Shown piece after piece: positions 9,909-18,136 of a stretch of 64,000 bases of DNA. The notes under the pieces are model-generated. The model did not search any database, was not told the DNA's origin, and was given only the letters and a program-made list of their open reading frames with translations. Origin of the DNA: an uncultured Kushneria sp. Its GTDB lineage: Bacteria; Pseudomonadota; Gammaproteobacteria; Pseudomonadales; Halomonadaceae. The DNA lies in contig NZ_CANMFC010000006.1 of assembly GCF_947497025.1 (NCBI RefSeq), positions 62,001 through 126,000 on the forward strand. Direction: 5' to 3'. The number at the start of each line of letters is the position of its first letter. Positions within the stretch are counted from its first letter, which is position 1. The position numbers were made by a program, and so were the translations under genes.

Positions 9909-11000
9909 ATGAGCGATACAACGGCTACCCCCAACACCATGCAGGCCGTGGTCTGCCACGCCCCCAACGACTACCGGCTGGAATCGGTCGCCCGCCCTAC
10001 CGCCGGGCCGGGTGAAGTGATCCTGAAAATCGGTGCCTGCGGCATCTGCGCCAGCGACGTGAAGTGCCGCGGCGGCGCCGAGATGTTCTGGGGCGGCAAC
10101 GGCCAGCCCGCCTGGGTGAAGGCGCCGGTGGTGGCCGGCCACGAGTTTTTCGGCGAAGTGGTCGAGATGGGCCCGGGCGCGGAGGAACACTTTGACGTGC
10201 GCGTGGGCGATCAGGCGATTGCCGAGCAGATCGTGCCCTGTGGCAAGTGCCGCTACTGCGACAGCGGCCACTACTGGATGTGTGAAGTCCACAACATCCT
10301 CGGCTTTCAGCACGAGGTCGCCGAAGGCGGCATGGCCGAGTACATGCGCATCCCGGCGAAGGCGCGCCTGCACCGCATTCCGGAAAGCCTGAACCTGGCC
10401 CATTCCGCCTTTATCGAGCCGCTCGCCTGCGGCATTCACGCCGTCAACCGTGGCGACATTCAGCTCGATGACACCGTGGTGATTGCCGGTGCCGGCCCGA
10501 TCGGCCTGGCCATGGTGCAGGTCGCACGGCTCAAGACGCCGAAACAGCTGATCGTCATCGACATGATCGACGAGCGCCTGGCACTGGCCAAACGCTATGG
10601 CGCCGACGTGGTACTTAATCCGTCACGCGATGACGTCAATGCGCGCGTCAAGGAACTGACCGGCGGCTACGGCTGCGATGTCTACATCGAGGCGACCGGT
10701 GCGCCCAGCGGCGTGCGTCAGGGGCTCGAGATCATCCGCAAGCTGGGGCGCTTTGTGGAGTTCAGCGTGTTCGGCAAGGAGACCACGGTGGACTGGTCGA
10801 TCATCGGCGATCGCAAGGAGCTCGACGTGCGCGGCGCCCACCTCTCCCCGCATACCTTTCCGGTGGCCATCGACCTGATGGCGCGCGGACTGGTGACCAC
10901 CGATGGCATCGTCACCCACGAACTGCCGCTGGCCGAGTTCGAGGAAGGGTTCCGCATGGCGACCGCCGCTGAATCCATCAAGGTACTGCTGGTACCGTAA
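9909..11000 (+). CDS. Zinc-dependent alditol dehydrogenase (erythritol/L-threitol dehydrogenase-like)
   Basis: 363-aa medium-chain dehydrogenase. Catalytic-zinc ligands are in [11 protein letters not shown] and [11 protein letters not shown]. The structural-zinc cysteines are intact as CGKCRYC plus the Cys of YWMC (C-x2-C-x2-C-x7-C). The NAD fold carries GAGPIG and VIDMIDERL. The pattern [20 protein letters not shown] resembles proteins annotated as erythritol/L-threitol dehydrogenase, so oxidation of a C4-C5 polyol to a ketose with NAD is the best guess. CGGAG upstream supports the start. It lies in the same operon as the ABC importer and 11 bases before the SDR gene. Confidence 0.85.
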   Translation: MSDTTATPNTMQAVVCHAPNDYRLESVARPTAGPGEVILKIGACGICASDVKCRGGAEMFWGGNGQPAWVKAPVVAGHEFFGEVVEMGPGAEEHFDVRVGDQAIAEQIVPCGKCRYCDSGHYWMCEVHNILGFQHEVAEGGMAEYMRIPAKARLHRIPESLNLAHSAFIEPLACGIHAVNRGDIQLDDTVVIAGAGPIGLAMVQVARLKTPKQLIVIDMIDERLALAKRYGADVVLNPSRDDVNARVKELTGGYGCDVYIEATGAPSGVRQGLEIIRKLGRFVEFSVFGKETTVDWSIIGDRKELDVRGAHLSPHTFPVAIDLMARGLVTTDGIVTHELPLAEFEEGFRMATAAESIKVLLVP

Positions 11001-11011
11001 GCGAGGACAAA

Positions 11012-11764
11012 ATGAGTGACACCATGACCACCACCCAATACGCCGGCCTCCGGGGCCGGCGCTATCTGGTCACCGGTGCGACCAGCGGCATCGGCCAGGC
11101 CGTGGCGCTGGCCCTGCGCGAACAGCACGCCGAGGTCGTCGCGCTGGGGCGCAACCCGGAGGCGCTCGCGGCACTTGAAGCCGCCGGCTGCACCACCTGC
11201 GCCCTCGAGCTGACCGACACCGAAGCCCTTGAGCGCGCCATCACCGAGCACGGCCCGTTTGACGGACTGGTCAACAGCGCCGGCATCACTCACGTGGAGC
11301 CGGCCCTGACCCTGCCGGCCGAGGCGATCGACAGCGTCTTTCACACTAACGCCCGCGCCGCCGCCATGGCCGCCCGCTGCGTGGCCCGCGGCATGATCGA
11401 GCGCGGCCGGGGCGGCAGCATCGTCAACGTCTCGAGTCAGGCCTCTCTGGTGGGGCTGGATGATCATCTGGCCTACAGCGCCTCCAAGGCAGCGATGGAC
11501 GCCATCACCCGGTCGTTGTGTCTGGAATGGGGCGCACACAACATTCGGGTCAACAGCGTCAACCCGACCGTCACGCTCACGCCCATGGCACAGAAGGTAT
11601 GGTCCGCGCCGGAAAAGCGCGACCCGATGCTGGCGGCCATTCCGCTGCACCGCTTTGCGGAGCTAAAAGATGTGGTCGAACCAATCCTCTTTCTGCTCAG
11701 CGACGGCGCGGGAATGATCAGCGGGGTATGTCTGCCGATCGATGGGGGGTATACGGCGAGGTAG
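11012..11764 (+). CDS. Short-chain dehydrogenase, L-xylulose reductase (DCXR)-like
   Basis: 250-aa SDR. Cofactor motif [12 protein letters not shown], the catalytic serine in NVSSQ and YSASK are all present. The stretch [19 protein letters not shown] followed by IPLHRFAEL closely follows animal L-xylulose reductase, which interconverts L-xylulose and xylitol. In this operon it probably works with the zinc dehydrogenase to shift between polyols and ketoses before the kinase acts. GAGGACAAA upstream supports the start; MTTTQ at 11024 is an alternative. Its last ~280 bases are repeated in decayed form at 12182-12481. Confidence 0.87.
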   Translation: MSDTMTTTQYAGLRGRRYLVTGATSGIGQAVALALREQHAEVVALGRNPEALAALEAAGCTTCALELTDTEALERAITEHGPFDGLVNSAGITHVEPALTLPAEAIDSVFHTNARAAAMAARCVARGMIERGRGGSIVNVSSQASLVGLDDHLAYSASKAAMDAITRSLCLEWGAHNIRVNSVNPTVTLTPMAQKVWSAPEKRDPMLAAIPLHRFAELKDVVEPILFLLSDGAGMISGVCLPIDGGYTAR

Positions 11765-11791
11765 GGGTTGGGCGGGTGCCAAGGGCGGGTG

Positions 11792-11863
11792 TTATTCGTA
11801 ATGGCTCCAGAGTCGGAGAACCTTCACCACGCGCTCCTCCTCAAGCACCTGGTACATCAACGT
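11792..11863 (-). pseudogene. Stub of a RelE/YoeB-family toxin gene (C-terminal end only)
   Basis: Read leftward directly after the antitoxin stop, the sequence encodes TLMYQVLEEERVVKVL then RLWSHYE and a stop. This is the usual C-terminal tail of RelE/StbE-type mRNA interferases. No start or N-terminal two-thirds exists: the tail abuts the antitoxin gene directly, as if the first ~60 codons were deleted. The toxin cannot be functional. Confidence 0.65.
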
Positions 11864-11868
11864 CCGTG

Positions 11869-12111
11869 TCACCAGTTCAGCTCTCCATCGCACTCTTCGA
11901 TGGAGGTATCCATCTCCTCACGAATGGATTCGCGCATACCGGGTACGGAAAGCAGATAAAGCGTCTCCTGAATGGCGAACCAGTCTTCTTCCGATACCAG
12001 TACCGCTTTATTGCGCTTGCCCATGATGACAATCGGCTGGTGGGATTCGGCGGTTTCATCGATCAACCGGTAAAGATTGCTGCGGGCCTCGGTAGCCGTA
12101 ATTTTCGTCAC
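11869..12111 (-). CDS. Phd/YefM-family antitoxin, toxin partner lost
   Basis: 80-aa antitoxin. The N-terminal DNA-binding part reads TKITATEARSNLYRLIDETA, and IVIMGKRNKAVLVSEEDW is the YefM signature; the tail ending SIEECDGELNW is the usual toxin-wrapping peptide. Translation probably starts at GTG 12111, since GGAGG lies six bases upstream; an ATG 18 bases earlier overlaps that site. In intact loci the toxin gene follows at once; here only a stub remains (11792-11863). The gene sits between the SDR gene and its decayed partial copy, in the opposite direction. Confidence 0.85.
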   Translation of the reverse strand: MTKITATEARSNLYRLIDETAESHQPIVIMGKRNKAVLVSEEDWFAIQETLYLLSVPGMRESIREEMDTSIEECDGELNW

Positions 12112-12181
12112 GATGTACCTCCAATGCACTCAACTTCGATGAAGTGTACGCCTACAAGTACTTACATCAAGATGAACGCTT

Positions 12182-12481
12182 TACAGCGCCCGCGCCACCT
12201 CCAAGGCGGCAATGGGCGCCATCACCCGGTCACTGTGTCTGGAATGGGGGGTACACGAGATTCGGGTCAACAGCGTTAATTCAGCCGTGACGCTCACATC
12301 CATGGCGCAGAAGGTGTGATAGGCACCGGAAAAGCGCGACCCGATGTTGGCCGCCATCCCGCTGCATCGCTTTGCGGAGCTTGCATACGTGGTCGAACCG
12401 ATCCTCTTTTTACTCGGTAACGGAGCGAGCATGATCAGTGGGGTGTGCCTGCCGATCGATGGGAGGTATACAGCGAGGTAG
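12182..12481 (+). pseudogene. Decayed partial copy of the SDR gene 3' end
   Basis: This stretch is clearly similar at DNA level to about 11482-11764, the C-terminal ~95 codons of the SDR gene, including the stop and the following bases to ~12490. Conserved peptides include [16 protein letters not shown] and PEKRDPM. It has a seven-base insertion near its start, an in-frame TGA after MAQKV, and no 5' part. It is probably the relic of a duplication that brackets the antitoxin gene. Confidence 0.85.
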
Positions 12482-12693
12482 GAGTTGGGCTGTTGCTCTG
12501 AGGCTGGCTGAGGGGTATAGGATCTTGGAGCCAATGCATAACGCTCTAGGGCAATTCGGCAAAGTTACCATGAATGCACATGGCACACAGTATTACTTCA
12601 CATGACCATACACCTAACATCAGCAATAACCCTGCGTATTTATAGTGACCACAACGAAAGAAAAATGCGTCCGCGTTCACAGCCTTTTTAAAC

Positions 12694-14298
12694 TTATGCC
12701 CTTGAAAGAAAGAGACAAAGATCTTCTCTCAGACTGGAAGCTACTATATTTAATGTCTTTTCATCTTGGTTCAAAAAACCGATGCATGAGACGTGCATAT
12801 CGCTTGACAAGCCAAGCAGTCCTGTCTGTGCCCCATCTGTTCTTTTTCGTTTGTATGTGCCTGCAAATGTCGAACCGGTGACTTTTCCAGCCAACTCCAC
12901 TGCGTAATTACTAACGCTAAAACCGGCCAACTCCTCTGACCAGCTTGCCTTAAACGAGCCATCATCTATTTTGATGCTTACTTGGTGTTTGCCATTGAGA
13001 ACCCATACCCCTTCAAGTAGCTCACTTTGTCCAAGGTAATATTGCTCAAGGTAAGTACGGACCGATTTTTGGCGATCTAGCGCTTTGCTGCTTAGCTCAT
13101 CCCATTTCTTCTTTTCTTTTTCCTTCCGTTCGTGTATCGCGGTAAGCAAGCTATAGATATTCTGGTGAGTGTCATTCTCTGCAAGTGCTTGCTGCGCAAT
13201 TTCTTCCGCTTCACTGACGAACCCCGCATCAAGCAGAAGATAACCCTGATTTGCCATGGCCAAAGTGTTTTTAAAACTTGCTGACCTTTTATAATTTTCT
13301 ATGGCTATAATCTTTAGGTCGGCCTCTTGAGCTTGAGCGCCAAGGTTATTTAATGCAGTTGAATTATCTCTATCGATACCAACGAGCGTTACATAATTGC
13401 TTATCGATATCTCATCAATATCTTCATTGCTAGCGGCATACGCAGAGTTAAAAAGCTCGTTTCTATTACCAGGATAGTACTCCAACGACTTATCCTTGCA
13501 ATATACAGAGATCGTTTTGTTCCCCAGCGACAATTCTATGTCTGAGAGCGCCTCGTAAAGAGATGACAACTGCTCATCTTCTTCGGCTTCCTTAAGCCGC
13601 TTCAAAAGTTCTGCTTTTGCTTCGTTAGCTTGACCGTCTTTATTTAGGGCGTAAGCTAGGCTGATTGTAGCCTTGGTTATCAATAAATTGGATTTGGCTT
13701 CACTTTTTGCGGATCGCCATACTCCAATTTCCTTCTTATGTTGTTTACTATCGCTCAAACAAAATGAAAGCCAAGTAAGCACGCTAAACTTAGACTCTTC
13801 TGTACTTGCAAAACTGGCTAGCTTTTCAAGTTCTTTGATAGCAGCATCATCTTTACCATTCTCGAACTTAAAATAAAAATAGAGGGCTTTATTTTCTTCT
13901 AACTTAGACTGATCTTTTTCATCAATTGCATATGCTTTAAACGCCGCATCAGCATCTTCGATGCGACCATCCAAGAAGGCTTTGTGCATTTCAGAAAACC
14001 AATTTTGATCTTTTTCTCTCTCTTGTATTTTTTCTGCTGCATCTGCAGAATCTGGCTTCTCTACCGCTTCTTCTAGTGGCGCGGTTTTCTTATCATCGCG
14101 ATCTAATGGCGCTGTTTCTATACTAACTTTTGAACCTCCGTTTTCGTAGAAAAGCGACTTAAGTCTGGAAATCAGACCAGCTACAGATTCTCTAAATATG
14201 TACAGCAATAGCACAACTGCGATAGTAGTTGAGTTGTCAGAGAGAAAGCTCGTAATTATTGTCAATACTTCGACGATCATGTCTGATAACTCGTTCAT
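12694..14298 (-). CDS. Membrane-anchored TPR-like protein of unknown function
   Basis: 534-aa protein that I do not recognise. A single hydrophobic segment at ~20-42 (TTIAVVLLLYIFRESVAGLI) anchors it; a charged linker follows to ~95. Residues ~100-430 are a helical solenoid with TPR-like hairpins (ALYFYFKFENGKDDAAIKEL, ALNNLGAQAQEADLKIIAIE, AMANQGYLLLDAGFVSEAEE). The last ~100 residues look like a beta-rich domain (LLEGVWVLNGKHQVSIKI, STFAGTYKRKR). There is no catalytic motif. DNA is markedly AT-richer than the neighbours and uses AT-ending codons, suggesting transfer. Its ATG overlaps the stop of a 53-aa gene upstream (ATGA), so the two form an operon. Possible role: scaffold or sensor at the membrane, by inference only. 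Confidence 0.8.
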   Translation of the reverse strand: MNELSDMIVEVLTIITSFLSDNSTTIAVVLLLYIFRESVAGLISRLKSLFYENGGSKVSIETAPLDRDDKKTAPLEEAVEKPDSADAAEKIQEREKDQNWFSEMHKAFLDGRIEDADAAFKAYAIDEKDQSKLEENKALYFYFKFENGKDDAAIKELEKLASFASTEESKFSVLTWLSFCLSDSKQHKKEIGVWRSAKSEAKSNLLITKATISLAYALNKDGQANEAKAELLKRLKEAEEDEQLSSLYEALSDIELSLGNKTISVYCKDKSLEYYPGNRNELFNSAYAASNEDIDEISISNYVTLVGIDRDNSTALNNLGAQAQEADLKIIAIENYKRSASFKNTLAMANQGYLLLDAGFVSEAEEIAQQALAENDTHQNIYSLLTAIHERKEKEKKKWDELSSKALDRQKSVRTYLEQYYLGQSELLEGVWVLNGKHQVSIKIDDGSFKASWSEELAGFSVSNYAVELAGKVTGSTFAGTYKRKRTDGAQTGLLGLSSDMHVSCIGFLNQDEKTLNIVASSLREDLCLFLSRA

Positions 14299-14456
14299 TT
14301 TTTTGCGCCTAATACCGCCAGCACGCGCGGCTCTGGCGGCGTCCGTTGCAATGCGGCGACAAATACCACCGAGCTATTTTCCAGTTGACAAATAGATTCG
14401 ATCACTGACTGAGTCGAGGTACTATTGCCGCCGGTAAGAAATGAGATGTTACCCAT
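14295..14456 (-). CDS. 53-aa peptide coupled to the TPR protein
   Basis: Starts MGNISFLTGGNSTSTQSVIE and ends VLAVLGAKK. AAGGAAG lies eight bases before the ATG, and the stop overlaps the TPR-protein start as ATGA at 14295-14298, a strong sign of coupled translation. It is soluble or weakly hydrophobic (SVVFVAAL), with one Cys. I know no family for it. It may be a partner or regulator of the TPR protein, or a leader peptide whose translation opens the downstream start. Confidence 0.6.
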   Translation of the reverse strand: MGNISFLTGGNSTSTQSVIESICQLENSSVVFVAALQRTPPEPRVLAVLGAKK

Positions 14457-14497
14457 ACTTGAACTTCCTTATTTTTCTATATGCCTGACGGGTATTA

Positions 14498-14542
14498 GAC
14501 AGCTCGCTCGCTGTCAAAATTGAACGCGCATGCGTGTTCAAT
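14498..14542 (-). promoter_or_regulatory. Candidate promoter and 24-bp palindromic operator of the TPR operon
   Basis: The palindrome at 14519-14542, ATTGAACGCGCATGCG followed by TGTTCAAT, has one mismatched pair. Read leftward it is followed at 14512-14517 by TTGACA, a perfect -35 hexamer, and by TAATAC 14 bases later, a tight spacing. A second inverted repeat, GACAGC-N6-GCTGTC, covers 14498-14515. The block sits 42-86 bases upstream of the 53-aa gene. A dimeric repressor or activator site is the natural reading. Confidence 0.5.
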
Positions 14543-14660
14543 AACCTTATTTAGCCCGCCATTCCGCGCATAATCTCTTGATTTTAAATGTAAGAACTGA
14601 ATAACCAAGCGCGTTTTCTGGATATTATATTAATTTATAAAATACAGAAAATTTTGGAGG

Positions 14661-14684
14661 AGCGCCCGCTCAAAAGCGGGCGCT
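14661..14684 (-). terminator. Terminator of the OsmC-YcaO gene
   Basis: Perfect 10-bp stem AGCGCCCGCT / AGCGGGCGCT with a CAAA loop, 25 bases after the gene end on the minus strand. The following minus-strand bases are CCTCCAAAATTTT, a weak U-tract. Confidence 0.65.
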
Positions 14685-14708
14685 GTGCAATACGTAATAA
14701 CGCGGCAA

Positions 14709-16907
14709 TTAGCCTCCGGCCTTCGCCGCCCGCCAGGCATGCAGCTTTTGATAGCTGGTGATCAGGCGCTGGTGCCGATCGATGCCTTCCAGGTTCATGC
14801 TGGTATCAAAGAGACCGTAAAAGCGCACGTCGCCGTTGACCGAGCCCACCGCGGCGAGAATCTTCTCCTCGCCGAACATGCGCGAGAGGTTCCTGTAGTA
14901 GTCCTCGAATTCGAGCTCGTCATCGATGGCGATCTCAAGCACCGCGGTAAGCGCCTGATAGAACAGGCCGCGGTCGCGGGTGTTGTCGTTGAACTGCAAG
15001 AACATCTGCGTGCGGTCCAGCGCTTCCTCATACTGCCCCAGCGCAAGGCTGATCAGTAACTTCAGCTCGGCAATCGTCAGCTCGGACCAGACGGTGTTGT
15101 CGTCGAACTCGACGCCGATCAGCGTGACGATCTTCATCTGCTCGTCGAGCTCGCTCTCCTCCAGCCGCTCGAGCAGCGCCGCCAGTTGCTCATCTTCCAG
15201 CGCGTGCAGATTGAGGATGTCCTCGCGGTAGTTCAGCGCCATGTTGGTGTTGTCCCACACCAGATCATCCACCGGGTACACCTCGGAATAGCCCGGCACC
15301 AGAATGCGGCACACCGGCGCGCCCAGATCCTCATGGTGGGTCACGTAGGCTTCATGGCCGTCTTCCGTCAGAATCGCGAACAGTTGCTCGGCTTCCTCGC
15401 TCGTCGCGCCGGAGAAGTCCCAGTCGCAGAATTCTACGTCCGCGCGGGCGCTGAAGAAGCGCCAGGAGACCACGCCGGAGGAGTCAATAAAGTGCTCGAC
15501 GAAGTTGTTCGGCTCCGTCACCGCCTGAGAGTTGAAGGTCGGCTGGGGCAGATCGTCCATGCCTTCAAAGCTGCGACCCTGCAAAAGCTCGGTGAGGCTG
15601 CGCTCGATCGCCACCTGCAGGCTCGGGTGGGCGCCGAAGGAAGCGAACACGCCGCCGGTGCGCGGGTTCATCAGCGTCACGCACGCGACCGGGTAGCGAC
15701 CGCCCAATGAGGCATCCTTCACCAGTACCGGAAAGCCCTGGGCTTCCAGCGCGTCGATGCCTGCCTTGATGCCGGGGTAACGCGCCAGTACCTCCTCGGG
15801 CACGTCCGGCAGGGCGATCTCCTGCTCGATGATCTGGCGCTTCACCGCCCGCTCAAAGATTTCCGACAGGCACTGCACCTGGGCTTCCGCCAGCGTGTTG
15901 CCCGCGCTCATGCCGTTGCTGAGAAAGAGGTTCTCGATCAGGTTCGACGGGAACCAGACCGTCTCGCCATCCGAGTGACGCGTGAACGGCAGGGCAACGA
16001 TGCCGCGATCGGCGCGGCCGGAGTTGGTGTCGATCAGGTGCGAGGCACGCAGCTCGCCGTCGGGATTGAATATCTCGAGGCAGTGATCATCCAGCAACCC
16101 TTCCGGCAGAGCGTTTTCCGGCCCCGGCTGGAACCAGCGCTCGCTGGGGTAATGCACGAAATCACTGTTGGCGATCTCGTTGCCGAAGAACTGATCGTTG
16201 TAGAAGAAGTTGCAGGAGAGGCGCTCGATGAACTCGCCCAGCGCCGAGCACAGCGCGGCTTCCTTGGTCGAGCCCTTGCCGTTGGTAAAGCACATGGGGG
16301 ACGCCGCATCGCGGATGTGCAGCGACCAGACGTTGGGCACGATGTTGCGCCACGAGGCGATCTCGATCTTCATCCCCAGCCGTTCGAGAATGCCGGTCAT
16401 GTTGGCAATGGTCTGCTCCAGCGGCAGGTCCTTGCCCTCGATCCAGGTGCTCTGCCCTTCGCCGTCCTTTCCGGGCGCGTTGCCCATCAGCAGCGCCTGA
16501 GCGTCCTCGTCGATGTTATCGACCACCTCGATCTGGAACTCGGGGTTGTTCTGGATCACCCGCTTGACCGAGCAGCGCTCGATCGAGCGCAGAATGCCGG
16601 TGCGGTCCTTCTCGGAGATATCATCCGGCAGCTCGACCTGAATACGGAAAATCTGGTTATAGCGATTGTCCGGGTCGACGATGTTGTTCTGGGAGAGCCG
16701 GATGTTCTCGGTCGGGATCTCGCGGGCGTTGCAGTACACGCGCACGAAATAGGCCGCGCACAGCACCGTGGAGGCCAGAAAGTAATCGAACGGACCGGGC
16801 GCGGAGCCATCGCCCTTGTAGCGAATCGGCTGGTCGGTGATGACGGTGAAGTCATCGAACTTCGCCTCCTGACGGAGGTTGTCGAGATAGTTGACCTTGA
16901 TTTCCAT
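14709..16907 (-). CDS. ycaO: OsmC domain / YcaO domain fusion protein
   Basis: 732-aa protein. Residues ~1-140 are an OsmC-like domain (MEIKVNYLDNL, FDYFLASTVLCAAYFVRVYC with the redox-type Cys). Residues ~160-560 form the YcaO domain; LCFTNGKG-type motif appears as MCFTNGKGSTKEAALCSALG, with NGMSAGNTLAEAQVQCLSEI and the FASFGAHPSLQVAIERSLTE ATP-binding stretch. A helical C-terminus follows. E. coli YcaO assists RimO in beta-methylthiolation of ribosomal protein S12, but lacks the OsmC part. The start at 16907 gives the OsmC strand directly; upstream codons look non-coding. No biosynthetic peptide gene is adjacent, so a housekeeping role is more likely than RiPP synthesis. Confidence 0.88.
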   Translation of the reverse strand: MEIKVNYLDNLRQEAKFDDFTVITDQPIRYKGDGSAPGPFDYFLASTVLCAAYFVRVYCNAREIPTENIRLSQNNIVDPDNRYNQIFRIQVELPDDISEKDRTGILRSIERCSVKRVIQNNPEFQIEVVDNIDEDAQALLMGNAPGKDGEGQSTWIEGKDLPLEQTIANMTGILERLGMKIEIASWRNIVPNVWSLHIRDAASPMCFTNGKGSTKEAALCSALGEFIERLSCNFFYNDQFFGNEIANSDFVHYPSERWFQPGPENALPEGLLDDHCLEIFNPDGELRASHLIDTNSGRADRGIVALPFTRHSDGETVWFPSNLIENLFLSNGMSAGNTLAEAQVQCLSEIFERAVKRQIIEQEIALPDVPEEVLARYPGIKAGIDALEAQGFPVLVKDASLGGRYPVACVTLMNPRTGGVFASFGAHPSLQVAIERSLTELLQGRSFEGMDDLPQPTFNSQAVTEPNNFVEHFIDSSGVVSWRFFSARADVEFCDWDFSGATSEEAEQLFAILTEDGHEAYVTHHEDLGAPVCRILVPGYSEVYPVDDLVWDNTNMALNYREDILNLHALEDEQLAALLERLEESELDEQMKIVTLIGVEFDDNTVWSELTIAELKLLISLALGQYEEALDRTQMFLQFNDNTRDRGLFYQALTAVLEIAIDDELEFEDYYRNLSRMFGEEKILAAVGSVNGDVRFYGLFDTSMNLEGIDRHQRLITSYQKLHAWRAAKAGG

Positions 16908-17038
16908 GAGGCAGAACCGGATTGGTGGCGGGTGTCGCACAAGGCGAATTGCCCGCCATTATCCGGATTTGAGGAGGGTGTGTCTTGGGGGGAAAACCCG
17001 TCAATAGGTGTCTTTCTATCGAGTAAAACTCAAAAGAT

Positions 17039-17314
17039 TTAAATAAATGAGACTAGAAAAGTCGCAAAAATACTTAAAATCGAGACACAGATTCCAGCAA
17101 TAATTAGCCTTTTATTTTTCTGTTGGTTACGCCGATTGTATTCAAATATCAACCAATCAAAAGGTGCTCCATCGCTGTAGCCTACAAATTGTGATTCTCT
17201 GATAGTGCTTTCTAGGTCTTTAGTTTTCAAACGCCTTATAGCTTTTGGGTCTCGAGTGCCCAGTTGGCGATAAACGTTCTTACTTGTTTCACCAAGGTGC
17301 TCCCAGGCAGACAT
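17039..17314 (-). CDS. Small C-terminally membrane-anchored hypothetical protein
   Basis: 91 aa: a charged N-terminal part (MSAWEHLGETSKNVYRQLG, RRLKTKDLESTIRE) followed by one hydrophobic tail segment (RLIIAGICVSILSIFATFLV). I recognise no family. It is AT-richer than the surroundings. Its ATG shares a base with the TAA stop of the DUF2835 gene (TAATG at 17312-17316), so the two are translationally coupled. Confidence 0.55.
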   Translation of the reverse strand: MSAWEHLGETSKNVYRQLGTRDPKAIRRLKTKDLESTIRESQFVGYSDGAPFDWLIFEYNRRNQQKNKRLIIAGICVSILSIFATFLVSFI

Positions 17315-17562
17315 TATTTAGATCTCCCCAAGCCATATAGCTTCTCAAACAGCCCAATTTCATCAAATATCAACCGATACATTCCATGAACACCGTTCGG
17401 CCCAACGATTCGATGCAGTGCCTGCGCGAAAAAGCACACACGGCAGCCATCAAGGCTTTGTGCGTCGATCCAATCAGCGTAGCCGGCGTAGTAGTGGCGG
17501 CACTGGTCGAGCGTAAGCGAGAGGGAAATATTGACATGGGGGATGGCGGCGTCCGGTGACAT
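17314..17562 (-). CDS. DUF2835 family protein
   Basis: 82 aa from the ATG at 17562 (MSPDAAIPHVNISLSLTL). The pattern YYAGYADWIDAQSLDGCRVC followed by FAQALHRIVGPNGVHGMYRL matches the small beta-rich DUF2835 family common in gammaproteobacteria, whose function is unknown. Frame is open further upstream to ~17709, but that part overlaps the RES gene and looks non-coding. The stop overlaps the start of the small membrane protein. Confidence 0.75.
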   Translation of the reverse strand: MSPDAAIPHVNISLSLTLDQCRHYYAGYADWIDAQSLDGCRVCFFAQALHRIVGPNGVHGMYRLIFDEIGLFEKLYGLGRSK

Positions 17563-17674
17563 GATTATCTGGGTTCTATCGGCTCGGATGCACATTATTT
17601 TAGAGAACACGCATTTACAGGCCATACGACATAAGGGCAATTCGAATGGAAAACGTGCCCGACTGAGCGGGATG

Positions 17675-18136
17675 TTATAGCCTTGGATCAGGCGTGAAGG
17701 GCAGCTCAATTGCCGCGTGAACTATGGTGTCGAACTCTGGGTGATTGGGGTTGAGCAGGTAGTTGATTTCGCGGGGAACCACGACACTTGGCAGCGCCAA
17801 GGCGAGGCTTACGTTCGAGGCCAGCCACTCATCCCCCATCTCAGCGGTTTCGGGGGGCGCGGGCATATCTCGCCAGTTGTCGGGCAGGCAATCGCTTGAA
17901 ATCTGGCTAACGAGCGCACTCGGCAATGCAAGCAAATAGAGCGCGTACTGCGAAAGCAGTTGATAGTCCTGCAGGTGGGCCATGACCTCGAGCATCGCAA
18001 GCGATTCCGAGCTGGTCAGATAGACACATGCCCGGCCGGGGCTGTTCCAGCGCCCGCCATACAGTCTGGCCCCTTCGCCGTCGAACGCGGTATCGCGATA
18101 CTTTTGCTTGACCAGTCGGTACGCTACCACCTTCAC
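17675..18136 (-). CDS. RES-domain toxin
   Basis: 153-aa RES-family toxin, a class shown to degrade NAD+ by phosphorolysis or hydrolysis. The diagnostic residues are visible: Arg in GARLYGGRWNSPG, Glu in SLAMLEVMAHL, and Ser in LPSVVVPREINYLLNPNHPE. It starts with GTG at 18136, overlapping the antitoxin stop by four bases (GTGA), so synthesis is coupled to the antitoxin. Length is normal and no damage is seen, so the toxin is probably active. Confidence 0.9.
   Translation of the reverse strand: MKVVAYRLVKQKYRDTAFDGEGARLYGGRWNSPGRACVYLTSSESLAMLEVMAHLQDYQLLSQYALYLLALPSALVSQISSDCLPDNWRDMPAPPETAEMGDEWLASNVSLALALPSVVVPREINYLLNPNHPEFDTIVHAAIELPFTPDPRL

Noticed and set aside
11518-12279. A 253-aa open frame crossing the SDR 3' end, the antitoxin region and the SDR relic on the plus strand
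   Set aside because: It is a frame-shifted shadow of the SDR gene and of the antitoxin; the protein is low-complexity and has no start signal.
17563-17709. A 49-codon N-terminal extension of the DUF2835 gene
   Set aside because: It overlaps the RES gene, contains non-typical residues and lies outside the family length; the ATG at 17562 gives the normal N-terminus.
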